Source of the DNA: Chthoniobacterales bacterium
GTDB lineage: Bacteria; Verrucomicrobiota; Verrucomicrobiia; Chthoniobacterales; UBA10450
Direction of reading: 5' to 3'
Assembly (NCBI GenBank): GCA_013815325.1
Contig: JACDGM010000002.1
Location: 1-64,000, forward strand
Length of the DNA: 64,000 bases
The notes beneath the pieces are model-generated. The model worked only from the letters and a program-made list of their open reading frames with translations. It was not told the DNA's origin and ran no database searches. The translations under genes and the position numbers were made by a program. Positions 53,401-61,785 of the stretch are shown piece by piece. Every line of letters starts with the position of its first letter. The stretch's first letter is position 1.

Positions 53401-53909
53401 CGACCATCGCAACGTGGTGCCGCCCGAAGCGGTAGCAGCCGATGCAGTTTCAGCAGGACTAGATCTCGCGCCCTTCGCGAGCATCTTGACTCTGTCAGCC
53501 CTCCCAAATGCTGCCCGTAGGCACCGGTTCTGAAACAGAACAGGCGATGGCCCGCGCCGATAGCGTTCCGCCACCGGCGCGAAATCATTATTCGAGCTAT
53601 TTTGCCGGGCATGATCGCCCGCGCCGCTGCCCGATGTGAAAGGCTGGGTTAGGTCGGATCGGCGACGAGGGGGAAGATACTTTAAGACAGCTTTTTGTTC
53701 GCGTCGACTGGATTTGTTCTGACTGTTGCTCTGAAACCGCCGGCTGGATCACTCAAGTAAGTCTTCCAGTCGCTGCCGCCGAAGCGCCCGTATTCGCGTA
53801 AGCGAGCCTTTGGGCCCTTACCACCAAGATCTTTCAACCGATATTACTTTTACCCCCTGCAGGGTAGCGACTGGGGTTGGAGTCGGCGTGGAAAAGTGAG
53901 GGCGAAATT
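53401..53909. other. gap without a confident gene
   Basis: About 500 bp. On the minus strand a stretch of about 47 codons (ending near 53682) reads protein-like text such as KARLREYGRFGGSDWKTYLSDPAGGF, without a recognised family or ATG. It may be gene debris. No RNA gene seen. Confidence 0.4.
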
Positions 53910-55649
53910 TCAGTTTCTTGGAACGCGAAACACGTTCGGCTGCAATTCCGTTGTGATCGGGGTATTGCGTCGGATGATGTTCGCGAGCGTTGTCGCCTCG
54001 AGAGATTGTACCGTTGCCGCATCGAGATACGATTGGTACCAGAACCGGTCGCCGTCGCGAAGACGTTCGAATTGATCTTTGAGTATGGTGAAGATTGTTT
54101 CGCCAACCATCTTGCCGGTCATGTGCTTTTCCGCCAGCGCACCCACCCAAATATCGATGTCGTCCGGCGTAGCGTAGGCGGAAGCCAGTTTGGCCTGCAA
54201 GCTCGTATCGCGCGTTATTTGTCTAAAGCTCGTAATGGGCGCCAGACCATAAGCGATACGGACCTGATTATAGCGGGGCAGCCCGTGATCGCGCCCGCGT
54301 TGCATGTTGAGTGCTGCCAAGTCAAAGCCGCTAGCAGGACCGAAAAGGAAATTTCGCATCTCATCTACGATAAAGGCGTCGACCTGCTGTGCCGGCTGCT
54401 TGGCCAATCCACGCAGATAGGGCTCAATGCCAGGTCCCGTGATAGTGGACGGGCTGAAATGCGTATCGTGCAGATTAAGGTCGCCAATGGATACGCCATT
54501 CGCATCAAATCGGAGCAGTTGTTCCGATAGCATGGTATGCCCCACCCGGAATGCCGCCGTCGAAAACTCGTTTGCGATACCGGGATCAACATCTGGATTG
54601 TATCCAGCGTAGGGAGTGAGCGCATTCGCGCCGAGCAGAAGAGGAATAAAGTCGCGATACGTGATGACCTCAATTTCCGCGCCAACCATCGCGCGCGCCC
54701 GGAAGTAAATCCCATCATCATCCAGAGTCGGGTCGGCATTTTTGAAGCTATCGGCCCAGAAATTGTGTTCGCGCATGAACAGCGTTTGAAGAACCGTAAG
54801 CCCCGTGGTTTCATTAGCCCGGACGTCGCCTGTCAGGAAAAAGGCGGACGTGGTGTCCGGCTGGTTGTCGAAGCCGTTTAAATTGAAAGGCAGCAGGTTG
54901 TTGGCGCTGCTTTTTAATTTGCCGCTGCCATCGAGCATTCGTAGCTCCTGCGCGCGTGCTTCGTCCGACCCGTAAACCTGAGACGCGTCGATATAGGCCG
55001 TGTTTACGTTAACCTGTTGCCGCACGTTATTCACAAGCACGAAAAGTGACCGCTTAAAGCCAAGGCTCTTGGTGCCGGTGCCGGTGGGATCGAAGACGGG
55101 ATCGCCTAGCGGCACAGGGATGACAAAGTTTTGGGCGGGAGTGGCCACAGGCGTAAGACTCATGTCGTGGTCGAGGAATTGGCCCCACTGCCACAGATAA
55201 TCGGAAGCGTTTTTCGTGTTGGGAATCGGTGCTGCCTGTGCGACCACAAGATTGCTGATCTCGCGCGGGCTTTTCTGACCCACGCCACCTGGCGTGCCAA
55301 CTCCGTCAGCGTAACCGACCGGGCTAATGCGCAAAAGAGGGATATCAGCGGCGCCGCGCAGCAGGTCGGTCTCGTTGTTGCCCGACCCATCGATCGAACG
55401 AAATTCACTCGGAAATACTGCCGGCCCGTTAAAAAACGGGAAGAGCGTAGATCGTTCTGAATGCCTCAACTCAGATAGCCCCATTGCCGTATGAAAGGCG
55501 TCAAAGGCTGCGGCTGACTGGGGGGTTACCCCGAGGTTGTCGTCGGCTCGTAATGGAGGGTGGAAGGGTTCCTGCGCAGCGACCGGGGCGGAGGCACAAA
55601 CACAGAAGAGGAGGGAACAAGTGAGATGTATTTTGATGGGGATTTTCAT
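53910..55649 (-). CDS. secreted animal-type heme peroxidase
   Basis: 579 residues of the peroxidase-cyclooxygenase (An_peroxidase) superfamily with signal peptide (LTCSLLFCVCASAPVAAQ). Distal site WQWGQFLDHDMSLTP (His), catalytic Arg in FMREHNFWADSF, proximal His in AAFRVGHTMLSEQLLRF; also IDASQVYGSDEARAQELR and LNMQRGRDHGLPRYN. Bacterial relatives oxidise halides or phenolics outside the cell. Motif-free and lower in GC than neighbours, so probably acquired. Confidence 0.93.
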   Translation of the reverse strand: MKIPIKIHLTCSLLFCVCASAPVAAQEPFHPPLRADDNLGVTPQSAAAFDAFHTAMGLSELRHSERSTLFPFFNGPAVFPSEFRSIDGSGNNETDLLRGAADIPLLRISPVGYADGVGTPGGVGQKSPREISNLVVAQAAPIPNTKNASDYLWQWGQFLDHDMSLTPVATPAQNFVIPVPLGDPVFDPTGTGTKSLGFKRSLFVLVNNVRQQVNVNTAYIDASQVYGSDEARAQELRMLDGSGKLKSSANNLLPFNLNGFDNQPDTTSAFFLTGDVRANETTGLTVLQTLFMREHNFWADSFKNADPTLDDDGIYFRARAMVGAEIEVITYRDFIPLLLGANALTPYAGYNPDVDPGIANEFSTAAFRVGHTMLSEQLLRFDANGVSIGDLNLHDTHFSPSTITGPGIEPYLRGLAKQPAQQVDAFIVDEMRNFLFGPASGFDLAALNMQRGRDHGLPRYNQVRIAYGLAPITSFRQITRDTSLQAKLASAYATPDDIDIWVGALAEKHMTGKMVGETIFTILKDQFERLRDGDRFWYQSYLDAATVQSLEATTLANIIRRNTPITTELQPNVFRVPRN

Positions 55650-55807
55650 GGGGTTTTCAGTTGAGCGTCTCTGATCGCGAACAAGCTGGTCAATAAGATT
55701 CTAGCCCTGTCGATTCATGAGGATTTTCCCTAGAGACGGGCTGTCCAATTTCGGTCGAATTTGGCGCGCCATCTGCTGCCATTAACAGCGGTCTTACAAA
55801 ATCGCAG

Positions 55808-56815
55808 ATGAAACAACCGCCTCTAACAACACAGATTCTCCGAACTTTGATCGTAGCCGCTCTCCTAAGCGTGACGTCGCTTGCCTTAGCAAAGCCTTTC
55901 CCAGCAGGCATTATCCGACTCTTCAGCACAGGTGTGGCGAAGCCGGCTAACAGCCCGTCGTGGTTCAACGCCAACCTGGACGGCATGCGCCTCAGACCGG
56001 CCTGGCGCGATGTGCAGACGGGACCCGAAACTTATGACTGGAGTGCGATTGACACGATCCTGGGTTTGGGCGCCCAGTACGGCAAGACGATCGGGTTGTC
56101 GGTTGGGGCTGGAGTGAATTCTCCGCAATGGTTGTACGATGCTGGCGCGATCAAATATAGCTTGCAGGACCGCTCCGATCTCTCCATGCCGATCCCGTGG
56201 GACCCTACTTTTCAAACGAACTGGCTCGCGTTCATTCGCACAATGGGTGCCCGCTACGATGGGAACCCAGCCCTCGGGTATGTTGTGATTTCTGGACTAG
56301 GACAAAACGTTGAGACGTATCTCTCCAAAACTGTCGCGGACGACGCTGCGCTGACTGCGATGGGCGGAACGACTGCTTGGGTGGCCGCGGCCGAGGAAAT
56401 TATCTCCACGTACGCGGAGGCATTCCCGACCACACCATTCTTTATCACCGCCGCACGACCATTTACCCCTGTCGAGGCAATATCAGCTTTGCAGCAGGTG
56501 ATCGATTGGGGAGTAGCTACTTATCCAGGGAGATTTGGGATAATGAATGCAACATTGAACGCACACTCCTCGACAGGTTACTATCCGAATTTGGCTCTTT
56601 ATACCTATAGAGGTACTCAGCCAGTGGGGCTCCAAATGCTGTGCTCGTCTATCTCGGACCCCGTTCGGCTTGGTGGCACACTGAATCTAGCTCTACTGCA
56701 GGGTGTAGGATTGGGCGCCGAGTTTGTTGAGGTGTACCAAAACGACGCTGATTCACCAGGCAACCAGACTGTTCTGGCGGGTAATGGGGCTGCGCTGGAG
56801 GCAAATCTCCCTTAG
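55808..56815 (+). CDS. secreted TIM-barrel (glycoside hydrolase-like) protein
   Basis: 335 residues with signal peptide (ILRTLIVAALLSVTSLALAKPF). The beginning GMRLRPAWRDVQTGPETYDWSAIDTILGLGAQYGKTIGLSVGAG resembles the first strands of GH42/GH5-like barrels (R..W...E...G.YDW...D). No clear pair of catalytic Glu residues can be assigned, so enzymatic activity is open. Divergent from the heme peroxidase. Confidence 0.7.
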   Translation: MKQPPLTTQILRTLIVAALLSVTSLALAKPFPAGIIRLFSTGVAKPANSPSWFNANLDGMRLRPAWRDVQTGPETYDWSAIDTILGLGAQYGKTIGLSVGAGVNSPQWLYDAGAIKYSLQDRSDLSMPIPWDPTFQTNWLAFIRTMGARYDGNPALGYVVISGLGQNVETYLSKTVADDAALTAMGGTTAWVAAAEEIISTYAEAFPTTPFFITAARPFTPVEAISALQQVIDWGVATYPGRFGIMNATLNAHSSTGYYPNLALYTYRGTQPVGLQMLCSSISDPVRLGGTLNLALLQGVGLGAEFVEVYQNDADSPGNQTVLAGNGAALEANLP

Positions 56816-57099
56816 TGAGCGCCTTTTGCTCGTTAGTCGTATTGTTGACGGCTGGTCGAACTGCTGGAGAGCGCACCCTGACCGCTAGCGGTGGGAAGAG
56901 AGGGAGACTGGAGGCAAGAGCCTTCGCGTCTTGGCCCACTCATCCTTGATGCGTTTCTGCGGCTCGATCCCAGCCGACCGCTTGCGCCGACACTGTGTGA
57001 GCGTTGTTGCCCATACTCCAACGCGCCTCTTGAGCAATTTCGCCAGAACACTTACGGCGCAGGCCCGCGGTGACGAGCTTGTTAAGGTCCCGGCGGCCA
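56816..57099. other. gap without a gene
   Basis: 284 bp between the barrel protein and the anti-sigma gene. Only short shadow ORFs. Contains a near-motif TCGTTAGT. Confidence 0.4.
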
Positions 57100-57852
57100 T
57101 CAGGAGCTGCTAAGGTATTTCTCTAGCTTTGCGCGATTGCCCTCGACCGTCATCAGATAGGCTTGGTCACCTTCCACCCAGGTAGCAGTCATCCACTCTC
57201 CGACGGCCTGGTAGCGCAGAGCTTTGTCACTCTCGCGCAAGTGCGATAAAGCCGCGCGACGGATGACAAAAAGGTGGATGAGCTCGCCCTGTTCGCGTCC
57301 GAAACAAATCAGCGTCACGTCCTGGCCACGAAATCGCAAAGTGCGACAACCGAGCGGATGCTGCATCTGTTGGAGCTTCTGCGGAAGGTCCAGGCGCGAG
57401 GGGGCGCCAGCCTTTTTAAGAAAGGCAGTAATGCGCGAAAGTTGCGGCGTCTCCATCTCGAGCACGGGATCAATCCTGATGAAGCTCACCATCTCATCGC
57501 GATAATCTCCGAGGGATACGGCCGGTTGGAAGGGGCCCTGCCATGAGCTGAAGTAAACTGTCAGGACGACGATGGCGGCCGCGACGAGTGTGAGTTTACG
57601 AGTCCATCGTGCAGAGGAGGGAATCACCGGCCGCGGCAGATTGAGCAGGCGCGCCTTGAGACCGGCCGGCGCCGGCGCGCTCTGGAGTTTTAGCCCGATG
57701 ACTCGATCTAACTCATCTTCTTCGACTGCGCCTGGCGCGAAAGATGGTTCCGTTTCACTTAGTTTCCCGGCCCCCGCGGGATGCGCGTCGTGCACGCCCG
57801 AGTCACCGGGGCGATAGATTCTTAAGGTTGAGTAGTTAGCTCCCTTATCCAT
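57100..57852 (-). CDS. putative anti-sigma factor, single-pass membrane protein
   Basis: 250 residues. A cytosolic N-terminal part (EEDELDRVIGLKLQSAPAPAGLKARLLNLPRP), one helix (KLTLVAAAIVVLTVYFSSW) and a periplasmic domain (VLEMETPQLSRITAFLKKAGAPSRLDLPQKLQQMQHPLGCRTLRFRGQDVTLICFGREQGELIHLFVI) match the common anti-sigma layout with DUF3379/RsgI-type ends; no zinc HxxxCxxC motif. It overlaps the ECF sigma gene by 8 bp, the main reason for the call. Confidence 0.7.
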   Translation of the reverse strand: MDKGANYSTLRIYRPGDSGVHDAHPAGAGKLSETEPSFAPGAVEEDELDRVIGLKLQSAPAPAGLKARLLNLPRPVIPSSARWTRKLTLVAAAIVVLTVYFSSWQGPFQPAVSLGDYRDEMVSFIRIDPVLEMETPQLSRITAFLKKAGAPSRLDLPQKLQQMQHPLGCRTLRFRGQDVTLICFGREQGELIHLFVIRRAALSHLRESDKALRYQAVGEWMTATWVEGDQAYLMTVEGNRAKLEKYLSSS

Positions 57853-58375
57853 GACTTTTACTGATTTTGGGAAGGTCCTCGACAGCGTTGATCTTAATAA
57901 GACGCGCGCGTAACTCCGCCCGCCCTCGATGGATCCGGGACATCACCGTGCCGATGGGGATTCCCAAGATCACGGCGATCTCACGATACGAATGTTGCTT
58001 TAGGTAAAACAGAGTGACCGGAGCACGGTAATGATCAGCCAGGGCATGCAATGCCTCTTGCACGGTGCTGGCATCGAGGGCATCCGCGGCGGAGGATGAG
58101 ACGTGCGCTGGGGCGACGAAGAGCGAGTCTGCTTCCACCTCGACAAAACGGGCAGCCTCCCGCTTCATCGAGAGAAATTTGCGATATAGAGTGGTGAAGA
58201 GCCAGGTCTTCACCTTCAACGGATCGCGTAACTGATGGCCTTTTGACGCCCAAGTATAGAACGTGTGCTGCGTGAGATCCGCTGCTTCGGATGGCTGCCG
58301 ACTTAACGACAAGCCGAAGCGATAAAGCGGCATGTAAAATTCCGTAACCAACGTTTCGAAATCAATCTCGGCCAC
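57845..58375 (-). CDS. ECF RNA polymerase sigma factor
   Basis: 176 residues of the sigma-70 ECF group. Region 2: FYMPLYRFGLSLSRQPSEAADLTQHTFYTWASKGHQLRDPLKVKTWLFTTLYRKFLSMKR. Region 4: ALADHYRAPVTLFYLKQHSYREIAVILGIPIGTVMSRIHRGRAELRARL. It is downstream of the DUF4331 and lactonase-type genes on the same strand and probably controls this secreted-protein set together with the anti-sigma factor. Confidence 0.93.
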   Translation of the reverse strand: MAEIDFETLVTEFYMPLYRFGLSLSRQPSEAADLTQHTFYTWASKGHQLRDPLKVKTWLFTTLYRKFLSMKREAARFVEVEADSLFVAPAHVSSSAADALDASTVQEALHALADHYRAPVTLFYLKQHSYREIAVILGIPIGTVMSRIHRGRAELRARLIKINAVEDLPKISKSHG

Positions 58376-58448
58376 AACCCATCACTACAAAACTGACGGA
58401 CCCGAAGCAAGCAAAAAGTCCGACCAGGAGAAAGAACTGAACAGAACC

Positions 58449-59675
58449 CTAGTAGGCGGCGAGACCCGAGGCGCCATCGGCGACAGGAAGAGCCTTCCCA
58501 ACACCAAAGATGCCGAGGGAGATCAGGCTTCCGTCCGGTTCGACCCGGAAAGCGGCCACGCCGCCGGTTCCGCGAAGAAGGTTATAGAGATACCTACTAT
58601 GCGTGCTAAAAGCCAGGTCCGTCGGCTGGCTGTCTATTCCGGAAAAGGCCGCAGCTCCTCTTATGAGCGTGACGCTTCCATTAGCGTCGAGCTGATAGCT
58701 GGAAATCGTGCCGCTGGCGAAGTTTGCCGTAAAAGCATACTTCTGATCGTCCGTGATCACGATCCAGCAACCATCTTCCTGCCCATTTTTCTCTGATCCG
58801 GTGATGACAGAGAGCGCGCCACTCGGTTGATCCAAGTTGTAGGAAGAAACTCCGGCGTTGTTCGGGATTGGCAGCCCGGATTCGACCACTAACAGACGAC
58901 CATCGTTGCGGAATGCTTCTGAGAAAGGTCGCCGGCCGAACGACGGATTTTGGATAGGATTGCTAACCAGTCCATCCGAGCTGACTTTAAAGACATCAAG
59001 GATGCTGCCCACTTTCCCTGTGACCACGATGGTCTGGCCATCCGGACTGAATTTTACATCGCCAGGGACGGCGATCGGCGAGCTTAGCGCCTTGAACGAG
59101 TCTGGGATCGCCCTAAGCGTGCCGTCGGCCCGAACTGTGAATCCGGTGATCCCGTTGCCAGCGACTGAACCATCAAGCACATAGGCCAGGTCTCCCGAGA
59201 GAGCTATGCTTAGTGGTTGATCTCCGGCGTAAACGCGTTGAAGCAAAGTCAACCTGTCCGCATTGACGGCGAAAACAGTCACGTTATCGCTGCCGGGATT
59301 ACAGGCATAGAGGAAGCGATGATCCGTACTAAGGGTCAAGCCATCCTGCGTATCGAAATCTACTCCGATACCACTGCCTCCCGTCGAGTAACGGTTCGTC
59401 TGCCTAAGAGTGCCATCGGCCTCCCGTCTGAAGGCGACCACTTCGTTGTTCCGTGCTCTGTTTGTCATCGCAAAAACCGCTCCTCCGCCATTGGTATTCC
59501 CGTTTGCGCCTGCCGAATCGGGCGCCTGAGCCTGAGTGTCTTGAGTCATACTGGCAATCGCAAGAAGGATAGCCATGGTCACACGACACAAATTTTTATA
59601 AGAGGAGAGAATATCTTCCTGTGTTTTTTCTTTCTTTGAATTTGTTTTCAGTTGGTTCATGCCGGTGCGAAGCAA
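58449..59675 (-). CDS. secreted lactonase-type seven-bladed beta-propeller
   Basis: 408 residues, an internal signal helix (VTMAILLAIASMTQDTQAQ) and repeated propeller strands of the 6-phosphogluconolactonase/muconate-cyclase family: GLTLSTDHRFLYACNPGSDNVTVFAVN, DVKFSPDGQTIVVTGKVGSILDVFKV, VITDDQKYAFTANFASGTISSYQLD. Substrate unknown. The start could be the Met within LCRVTMAILL, giving a tighter signal peptide. Lies between DUF4331 and ECF sigma genes. Confidence 0.82.
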   Translation of the reverse strand: MLRTGMNQLKTNSKKEKTQEDILSSYKNLCRVTMAILLAIASMTQDTQAQAPDSAGANGNTNGGGAVFAMTNRARNNEVVAFRREADGTLRQTNRYSTGGSGIGVDFDTQDGLTLSTDHRFLYACNPGSDNVTVFAVNADRLTLLQRVYAGDQPLSIALSGDLAYVLDGSVAGNGITGFTVRADGTLRAIPDSFKALSSPIAVPGDVKFSPDGQTIVVTGKVGSILDVFKVSSDGLVSNPIQNPSFGRRPFSEAFRNDGRLLVVESGLPIPNNAGVSSYNLDQPSGALSVITGSEKNGQEDGCWIVITDDQKYAFTANFASGTISSYQLDANGSVTLIRGAAAFSGIDSQPTDLAFSTHSRYLYNLLRGTGGVAAFRVEPDGSLISLGIFGVGKALPVADGASGLAAY

Positions 59676-59830
59676 AGAGGGGCATCTTTATTCCAGGAAA
59701 CTCGCGTCTCGCGGATGTAACAGTTTTCCCGCGGAAATCTCGAAGCGTTCTTCTGCAAAAAGAAAATCCGCGCCGCGGGCTATACCCAGCGACGCAGAAT
59801 TCCTCGTCTAGTTTTCGCGGTGTGTAACGT

Positions 59831-61093
59831 TTACTGCCGCGTGTGATCGTCCGGTTCGTGGCCCGGAGGGAAGGGCTGCGTCGGATCGTGAACGAACGGA
59901 AAGACGTTGCGGAAGCGTACTTCGTTTGCATCAACATAGTCAGTCGTTGGCACATCGTTGTGGATAAGGGTGAAGGTCGCGTCGACAACATCATCTACCA
60001 GCCTGCGGCCGCCCAGATTGCCAAAGCCGCCCCCGGGATTGGTCCCGCCCTGCGGTCCGGAATTCGGCACATTCAGGTCGAGGCGAAGGATGTCGCCCTT
60101 AACTTGGACCATGTTTAGAATTTGGGTTACATGGGCCGGGTCGGTTCCGAAGTTTTGCAGGTCAACGATCAAGTCGCCGCGGAACACTCCACGCGCGTCA
60201 GCCTGCGTCGTAGCGCCATTGTATTCGTTTTTGCGCGGCGCGGGAATGAGTACGTTATTAACGAGCGGATTACCCTGCCGATCGACGTTCACAAACCCAC
60301 CTTGACCGGTGTATGCACCGTCTTCGATCTTCTGATTGGTGCGCCGCTGGGTGACCGCGTTGATTCCAATCACACTGGTATTCGCCCCGCGCAGGAAACT
60401 CGCTGGAATGCTCACCACGGTAGCCATGGTGTTGAAGCCGGCATAGGTATCCCGTCCGCGGCGGAAGCCGAGAAGGAAGAAATCGGGATGGCCGGGATTC
60501 ATCAAGGACGATGCGACCAGATTATTCGCGCCGGTGTCGTCGAGAAAGAAGGGATCATCGGAGGCACCGCCAAAGAACTTCGCGCCGGTGTTGGGATCGG
60601 TAGTGACCACCGGATTTGGTGGCGGAACCGGCCGGGGCACCTGGGTCGCGATGGTAGTCGGCCCAGTGAAGCCAAGTATCACCTGCTTGTTCAAATCCGT
60701 CAGCTTGATGGTTGCCGTCTGGTTGGTGAGACGGCCCAGCCCCGGAGAGTAAGTCACATCGACGAAGAGGTCCGGTCTGGCGTCTCCTGTATTTTCAATT
60801 TCAAAACGGTAGCGAATGTTGGAATCGAAGATCACCATCCCGAAATGTTCGCCCGAGACAATAAAGCCCTGCGTGCTCAGGACGAGAATGACTTGCGAGT
60901 TGTCGTTAGGATCGAGGAAGGCCCACAGATCGGCAATATCAGCGCCGCGGTCCTGTGCGATCGTGGGTGAATCGATGTGATCGGAGGCCTGCAGCCGCGC
61001 GGGCCCAGAGAGCGCGAGCGCGAGGAAGGCGCAAGCGCCGAGAAGATTGGGATATTTAGACCGCGAGGTGCGAATTACATTTTCATGTTGCAT
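59831..61093 (-). CDS. DUF4331-family exported protein
   Basis: 420 residues with signal peptide (LGACAFLALALSGPARLQAS) followed by the family start DHIDSPTIAQDRGADIADLWAFLDPNDNSQVILVLS. Further blocks: RYRFEIENTGDARPDLFVDVTYSPG, FFGGASDDPFFLDDTGAN, FNTMATVVSIPASFL, RRLVDDVVDATFTLIHNDVPTTDYVDANEVRFRNVFPFVHDP. Function unknown; in other soil bacteria these genes sit with ECF sigma factors and peroxidases. First gene of the putative operon ending in the anti-sigma gene. Confidence 0.88.
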   Translation of the reverse strand: MQHENVIRTSRSKYPNLLGACAFLALALSGPARLQASDHIDSPTIAQDRGADIADLWAFLDPNDNSQVILVLSTQGFIVSGEHFGMVIFDSNIRYRFEIENTGDARPDLFVDVTYSPGLGRLTNQTATIKLTDLNKQVILGFTGPTTIATQVPRPVPPPNPVVTTDPNTGAKFFGGASDDPFFLDDTGANNLVASSLMNPGHPDFFLLGFRRGRDTYAGFNTMATVVSIPASFLRGANTSVIGINAVTQRRTNQKIEDGAYTGQGGFVNVDRQGNPLVNNVLIPAPRKNEYNGATTQADARGVFRGDLIVDLQNFGTDPAHVTQILNMVQVKGDILRLDLNVPNSGPQGGTNPGGGFGNLGGRRLVDDVVDATFTLIHNDVPTTDYVDANEVRFRNVFPFVHDPTQPFPPGHEPDDHTRQ

Positions 61094-61299
61094 AAGCTGG
61101 CTTTTTCTTTGGGTTTCTAAGTTGCGAGTTCCCGAGTTCGAGTCCGCGCCTGTAAATTTATTCCCACTTTGTTCAGGAATGAATCAGCAGGCGCCTCGTT
61201 GCGGCAATCGCGGCCTTGGGCTTTTTGCGGGTGCCTATGTTTTCGCAGACGCCGTTTTCGTTTCCAACTCAACTTTGGCAGCCCTCCTCGACCTAAGTT

Positions 61300-61480
61300 T
61301 GATTCCTGTGAGGCCCGATGCAGCTGTGGGTGCCCACGACCTATGGGGCACTAGGGTAAGCCGCGACCGGGAGTAACTATCAAACTCTGATCGAACATTG
61401 GAATGGCCGGCGCTGGACCTTTGTACCGAGCTCTCCACTGGAACGGTGCGTGTGGAGCAGTGTCACGAGATCGAATGTGG
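61300..61480 (+). pseudogene. remnant of a repeat-propeller protein (IEHWNG type)
   Basis: Two frames together read AHDLWGT and then NYQTLIEHWNGRRWTFVPSSP, the pattern of propeller repeats usually written NDVWAVG...TLIEHWNGTAWSVVPSPN. The frame changes between the two pieces and neither has a proper start or end. The rest of the 61094-61785 gap holds only short frames and one CCTAACGA copy (61605). Confidence 0.45.
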
Positions 61481-61785
61481 AGAAGGCCGTTCTCTATGCG
61501 GTGGATGGAGTGGCATCGAACGAGATCCGGCGGTCGGTATTAATTCAGGCGAACGAGCGCACGTTTACCTGCATCGGGATGGGATACCTGCAGTGTGATT
61601 CCCAGCCTAACGACAGCTCGGAGGATAACTTTCCTCTTTGCGGTCCCGGCGGTCGGGTGTAGCGCGGTGTCTCTGACGCGCGAAGATGAAATGCAGGCCC
61701 TGCGTGCGAGCACGCGCATTTGCCCGGCGCCGATGGCATATTTCCTCCGCCTCACCGGCGGCTACGCCTAACGCGTTCCTCTGCC

